Part shown: piece by piece, positions 21,245 through 23,666 of the stretch
Numbering within the stretch: the first letter of the stretch is position 1
Layout of the letters: every line of letters starts with the position of its first letter
From: 01-FULL-43-15b sp964472675
Lineage (GTDB): Bacteria; Patescibacteriota; Microgenomatia; UBA8517; UBA10165
NCBI GenBank assembly: GCA_964472675.1
Contig: CAYYLO010000016.1
Span: 1-23,666, forward strand
Direction of reading: 5' to 3'
Length of the DNA stretch: 23,666 nt
Position numbers and translations under genes: made by a program
Notes under the pieces: model-generated
Seen by the model: the letters and a program-made list of their open reading frames with translations, nothing else
The model's database searches: none
What the model was told of the DNA's origin: nothing

Positions 21245-21451
21245 GTGGAATACACCAACAGAGAAGAGCGATTGTCAGAACTTCTGCTCCGTCTGAGGAT
21301 ATGCCTTGACGCTTTGGAAGACACAAACTGGAAGCTAAACCATGCGTATACCAGCAACCCATTTCTGGGCTGGCTTTATCACAAGGTGTACGAACGAGGG
21401 ATATGCCAGCAGTTTTTAAGCCCAATCCTTATCCGCCTTGCTCAACACTAA
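21245..21451 (+). CDS. Array cassette gene 1, 68-aa orphan
   Basis: 68 aa from a GTG start placed 8 nt after AGGAGG; the open frame extends further upstream but without a start signal. Content: an acidic/basic amphipathic helix (EYTNREERLSELLLRLRICLDALEDTNWKLNHAY) followed by an aromatic, mixed segment (NPFLGWLYHKVYERGICQQFLSPILIRL). No signal peptide, TM helix or recognised family. It is followed after 11 nt by a terminator of the array family, so it is a stand-alone unit. The helical heptad pattern could support dimerisation, which is inference. Confidence 0.65.
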   Translation: MEYTNREERLSELLLRLRICLDALEDTNWKLNHAYTSNPFLGWLYHKVYERGICQQFLSPILIRLAQH

Positions 21452-21462
21452 AGTATCCGCAT

Positions 21463-21518
21463 CCTCTGGTTGTTGCAGACCACACACAACGTGTCGGTTT
21501 CCAGCCAGAGGTTTTTTT
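21463..21518 (+). terminator. Array terminator 1 (two-hairpin family)
   Basis: Outer stem CCTCTGG/CCAGAGG followed by seven T. The loop begins TTGTTG and contains the small hairpin ACAC-aac-GTGT. Identical over 48 nt to the terminator at 22784-22838. Confidence 0.9.
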
Positions 21519-21537
21519 ACGCCCTGTTGATACAAAG

Positions 21538-21546
21538 TGATACAAT
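21538..21546 (+). promoter_or_regulatory. Extended -10 promoter of array cassette 2
   Basis: TGaTACAAT, 19 nt after the T-tract of the preceding terminator. No consensus -35. Predicted leader of ~30 nt with AGGAGG (21571-21576). Confidence 0.6.
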
Positions 21547-21582
21547 CGCTCAGGCACTTTATATCACAACAGGAGGATGGTG

Positions 21583-22158
21583 GTGAGCACTTTAGTGGGT
21601 ATTCGAACTGACAGAATTCGGCTTCCCGAGGACTTGGCAGAGCTTATTCGCCCTGACGTCTTGACTCTGTACCATATGCGCAGAAGCGGGGAAACATGGC
21701 TCAACAGCCAAAGAGCCGATTTTAGCGAGAGATTGCTGCTTGAACTAGGTTTCATTGCCGAAAGAAGGGCTGTTGCACTGGCACGAGAGCTACACCTGCT
21801 TGAAGGTGGCGCTGGTACTATTTTGCTAGCGTTCAGTTCCGCAGAGTGCCGTGTATGGGCTGCACAGTCTGAGCTCCTGCTTTACCACGATGGGATGCAC
21901 AATGGCGGTAGACTGGAAAACGCCCTTAGTCTTGCCGGTATCCGTTATCGGCAGTGCACCGGATATGGCCTTGGAGTCAAGAACCTCCTTTGGACGGAGG
22001 CGCCCAGAATGGTAACTGCGCCCAACCTTGAAGGCGTAGAGCGGCAAATGCGAGAAATCGAAAGTTACATTCACAGCTTCCGGCATTTTGCGCAAGAGCA
22101 AGGCAGGGAACCCACATCGTTGGCGAAACTGCTTGACTCGGTAAAAACTCCTGATTGA
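21583..22158 (+). CDS. Array cassette gene 2, orphan soluble protein
   Basis: 191 aa from GTG at 21583, 6 nt after AGGAGG; the ATG at 21577 directly touches the Shine-Dalgarno and is unlikely. Predicted mixed alpha/beta, soluble, no signal peptide. Visible features: TDRIRLPEDLAELIRPDVLTLYHMRRSGETWL near the N-terminus, a long helix ERLLLELGFIAERRAVALARELHLLEGG, and a C-terminal helix VERQMREIESYIHSFRHFAQEQG. No catalytic motif or family recognised. Flanked by its own extended -10 and by array-family terminators, so monocistronic. Higher G+C than the tldD/tldE genes. Confidence 0.75.
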   Translation: MSTLVGIRTDRIRLPEDLAELIRPDVLTLYHMRRSGETWLNSQRADFSERLLLELGFIAERRAVALARELHLLEGGAGTILLAFSSAECRVWAAQSELLLYHDGMHNGGRLENALSLAGIRYRQCTGYGLGVKNLLWTEAPRMVTAPNLEGVERQMREIESYIHSFRHFAQEQGREPTSLAKLLDSVKTPD

Positions 22159-22165
22159 TATTCGT

Positions 22166-22218
22166 CCCTGGTTGTTGATTCCACTTGCTAGTTGGCTTCA
22201 CCACCAGGGGCTTTTTTT
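22166..22218 (+). terminator. Array terminator 2 (same family, diverged)
   Basis: Outer stem CCCTGGT/ACCAGGG followed by seven T; the loop begins with the family TGTTG. The inner part is diverged. Confidence 0.85.
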
Positions 22219-22233
22219 GCTCCAATCCTAATA

Positions 22234-22242
22234 TGATATAAT
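22234..22242 (+). promoter_or_regulatory. Extended -10 promoter of array cassette 3
   Basis: TGaTATAAT, 15 nt after the previous T-tract. Leader ~25 nt with AAAGGGG before the GTG at 22274. Confidence 0.65.
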
Positions 22243-22273
22243 TTGATACAGAACTTTAATAAAGGGGTTGGTT

Positions 22274-22774
22274 GTGCCAAATCTAATAGTCGCACAAGCA
22301 GAAATCACGCCAGATCTGCCAATAGCCATCGCACCGAAGTTCCTTGAAATGTTCTGGGACAGAAATCAGGGCAAACTGTTCTTAAACGCAACAAGTGCTC
22401 GCCATGTAAGTGCGCATCTACTTACCATCGTTGCAGATGAGAAGCTGACAGAACAGGTCGCGACGATCCTACACATGGAGGACAAGGGTCTATCCAACAA
22501 CAGGCGGTGGTGGCGCTTCGATACAGTGCTGAAGCTATATGTACCAAACGCAACAACCATACACCCGCTGGAAGCATACGCGAGAAGCTGGGGCACTCCC
22601 TACGAGGTGCTTGGGTCACCAAACCCACCCATGTACGGGTTCCAAAGTCCAGGCGAGCAAGTGCACTTTTTTAGGAAAGCGAGTGATGTTTCCAGTCTTG
22701 AGGAGGTAATCCGCGATACTGCGATATTTATCCACCACAGGGACTCACCTGAAAAACCTTGGTTTACTTTGTAG
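22274..22774 (+). CDS. Array cassette gene 3, orphan soluble protein
   Basis: 166 aa from GTG at 22274, 6 nt after AAAGGGG; a TTG two codons earlier abuts the Shine-Dalgarno. No signal peptide or TM. The sequence has an N-terminal proline-containing beta segment (AEITPDLPIAIAPKFLEMFWDRNQGKLFLNATSARH), a central helix (EKLTEQVATILHMEDKG), an aromatic, basic patch NNRRWWRFDTVLKLYV and a C-terminal part rich in Gly/Pro (GSPNPPMYGFQSPGEQVHFFRKA). I recognise no family. Two histidines in FIHHRD near the end could bind a metal, but nothing else supports an enzyme. Separate transcription unit in the array. Confidence 0.75.
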   Translation: MPNLIVAQAEITPDLPIAIAPKFLEMFWDRNQGKLFLNATSARHVSAHLLTIVADEKLTEQVATILHMEDKGLSNNRRWWRFDTVLKLYVPNATTIHPLEAYARSWGTPYEVLGSPNPPMYGFQSPGEQVHFFRKASDVSSLEEVIRDTAIFIHHRDSPEKPWFTL

Positions 22775-22783
22775 CAGATCAAT

Positions 22784-22838
22784 CCTCTGGTTGTTGCAGA
22801 CCACACACAACGTGTCGGTTTCCAGCCAGAGATTTTTT
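22784..22838 (+). terminator. Array terminator 3 (near-identical to terminator 1)
   Basis: Same 48 nt as the terminator at 21463. The only change in the stem is the last base of the right arm (CCAGAGA instead of CCAGAGG), followed by six T. Confidence 0.9.
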
Positions 22839-22848
22839 AGCAGCCAAG

Positions 22849-22857
22849 TGATATAAT
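22849..22857 (+). promoter_or_regulatory. Extended -10 promoter of array cassette 4
   Basis: TGaTATAAT, 10 nt after the terminator T-tract; the block TGATATAATTTGAT is shared with the promoter of cassette 3. Leader ~27 nt with CGGAGGAG. Confidence 0.65.
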
Positions 22858-22890
22858 TTGATCCGTACATTAACTCATCGGAGGAGTAGT

Positions 22891-23496
22891 TTGAACAACT
22901 TCCCAACTACGGTAACTCGGGTGGAACTGCGCGAATTAATCCCTACGGCCTGGCAGGAAAAGTGGGCACCAAAGGTCTTTGAGATGCTCGGGCTGATGGG
23001 CATCGAGTTTCTCGGGATAGAAACTCTTGGAAAAGTTCGCGAGCACTGGCACGACGCTCACCTTCCGGAAAAAGCCGCCAAAGTAGAACAGATTATGTTC
23101 AAGCGCGGGACAGTGTCTAAGCCTATGCTTCCTCAAGCAAGGTCTATGGCATCCTTCCCGCCACATCAACCCGTCATGTGCTATCTCGGGTGTCTGGACA
23201 CTGAGAACTTGGCCACAGAGGAGCGGTGGCTGCCAGGGACTACCCTTGATGCAAAGGACACTAGTGTAGTTGTTCTTTTCTACCAACGGGTCCTTAAACC
23301 CTTCCCGCAGGTGGTAATGGGAGGTTTTGGCATCTTTTATTCGCCAACCGACCCGGGCATCATGCTCGCCGAGGACTATTATCGCCTGAGAATCTCTGTT
23401 CCGGACGCCGAGTTGTACGTCTACTCAGACGGAGACTCTGAGGAGAACAAGCGCCTGCTGCTGTCCCTCCTGTCCCCACTCCCCACATCCGACTAG
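22891..23496 (+). CDS. Array cassette gene 4, orphan soluble protein
   Basis: 201 aa from TTG at 22891, just after GGAGGAG; the frame is open further upstream into the promoter, which cannot be coding. No signal peptide. N-terminal region VTRVELRELIPTAWQEKWAPKVFEMLGLMGIEFLGIETLGK, a helix with HWHDAHLPEKAAKVEQIMF, a central part PVMCYLGCLDTENLATEERWLPGTTL, then a beta-rich half (TSVVVLFYQRVLKPFPQVVMGGFGIFYSP) and a Ser/Leu/Pro-rich tail. No family recognised and no clear similarity to the other cassette proteins. Sampled sequence is about 55% G+C. Autonomous transcription unit. Confidence 0.75.
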   Translation: MNNFPTTVTRVELRELIPTAWQEKWAPKVFEMLGLMGIEFLGIETLGKVREHWHDAHLPEKAAKVEQIMFKRGTVSKPMLPQARSMASFPPHQPVMCYLGCLDTENLATEERWLPGTTLDAKDTSVVVLFYQRVLKPFPQVVMGGFGIFYSPTDPGIMLAEDYYRLRISVPDAELYVYSDGDSEENKRLLLSLLSPLPTSD

Positions 23497-23502
23497 TCCA
23501 CC

Positions 23503-23553
23503 GCCCCTGGCTGTTGAAACACAACGTCGTGTCTCCATACCAGGGGCTTTTTT
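23503..23553 (+). terminator. Array terminator 4 (same family)
   Basis: Outer 8-bp stem GCCCCTGG/CCAGGGGC followed by six T; loop begins CTGTTG and contains the inner hairpin ACAC-aacgtc-GTGT. Stem sequence differs from terminators 1 and 3 but the layout is kept. Confidence 0.9.
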
Positions 23554-23563
23554 GTTGTCAAAA

Positions 23564-23572
23564 TGATATACT
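23564..23572 (+). promoter_or_regulatory. Extended -10 promoter of array cassette 5
   Basis: TGaTATACT, 10 nt after the T-tract of terminator 4. Leader ~26 nt with AGAAAGG (23591-23597). Confidence 0.55.
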
Positions 23573-23604
23573 TTGCGCCAGTACTTTTACAGAAAGGCTT
23601 GCCC

Positions 23605-23666
23605 ATGCGCCCAAACCGCCGCTTTGAACCGGCACGGCTTTCCTTCAAATTGGTCAGCCTCACGTC
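23605..23666 (+). CDS. Array cassette gene 5, 5' fragment cut by the window edge
   Basis: ATG 7 nt after AGAAAGG, reading MRPNRRFEPARLSFKLVSLT up to the window end. Spacing from the extended -10 to the start codon (32 nt) equals that of cassettes 3 and 4 (31 and 33 nt), which supports it as the next member of the array. Product unknown; the N-terminus is basic and not a signal peptide. Confidence 0.6.
   Translation, partial: MRPNRRFEPARLSFKLVSLT

Noticed and set aside
21463..23553. Integron attC sites between the cassettes
   Set aside because: The hairpins end in U-tracts as terminators do, and no pair of GTTRRRY/RYYYAAC core sites was found; each gene also has its own promoter, unlike ordinary integron cassettes.
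1..23666. CRISPR array
   Set aside because: Repeats in the window are dispersed palindromes of differing length without regular spacers; no cas gene is present.

Overview
The window looks like a chromosomal segment from a small-genome bacterium, most plausibly a member of the Patescibacteria/CPR (Microgenomates-like). This is an inference from gene content and style: many short orphan membrane proteins, a SurA-like protein without a PPIase domain, an S4-less pseudouridine synthase, an arginine-type EF-P, little Shine-Dalgarno use in housekeeping genes, and A+T-rich intergenic DNA full of palindromic repeats. No rRNA gene is present, so the phylum cannot be fixed here.

Layout. 0-3.6 kb: a small membrane protein, a broken membrane-anchored gene interrupted by an ~89-nt structured element, a SurA-like protein, a XerC/D recombinase and an HD-domain hydrolase. 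3.6-4.5 kb: about 890 nt without a supported gene, rich in palindromes. 4.5-7.7 kb: an ABC-2 exporter pair, a polytopic membrane protein and YebC, separated by a GC-rich ~87-nt repeat. 7.7-8.9 kb: a 47-aa membrane peptide and a TPR protein on divergent promoters whose -35 boxes overlap; the TPR mRNA leader is the second copy of the structured element. 8.9-11.6 kb: a LytR_C-type protein and a KefB-like antiporter. 11.6-13.9 kb: a G+C-rich, secreted Pro/Thr-rich multidomain protein with its own promoter and terminator. 13.9-20.5 kb: a DUF5666-like secreted protein, RluD-type pseudouridine synthase, DksA/TraR zinc finger protein, Lgt-like membrane protein, a YdjM-like membrane protein, EF-P, and the TldE/TldD protease pair. 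20.67 kb: tRNA-Leu(CAA). 20.8 kb to the end: a small membrane protein, then a tandem array of at least five single-gene cassettes encoding unrecognised soluble proteins.

Two expression styles coexist. Many housekeeping genes (HD, ABC ATPase, YebC, LytR_C, EF-P, TldD) have a -10 hexamer ending only 5-8 nt before the start codon, which predicts leaderless mRNAs. The orphan cassettes (47-aa peptide, Pro/Thr-rich protein, right-hand array) have a strong Shine-Dalgarno, mostly GTG or TTG starts in the array, a personal promoter, higher G+C and (least certainly for the 47-aa peptide) a terminator. In the right-hand array the terminators belong to one family (two are identical over 48 nt) while the proteins look unrelated.

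The most notable signals are: (1) the cassette array with its shared two-hairpin terminators; (2) the ~89-nt two-hairpin element, present as two full copies with a compensatory base-pair change plus one truncated copy, one copy breaking a gene whose frame is restored by its removal; (3) the 87/90-nt GC-rich repeat placed 6-7 nt after a stop codon in both places; (4) palindromic repeats inserted in frame inside the xer and rluD-like genes.
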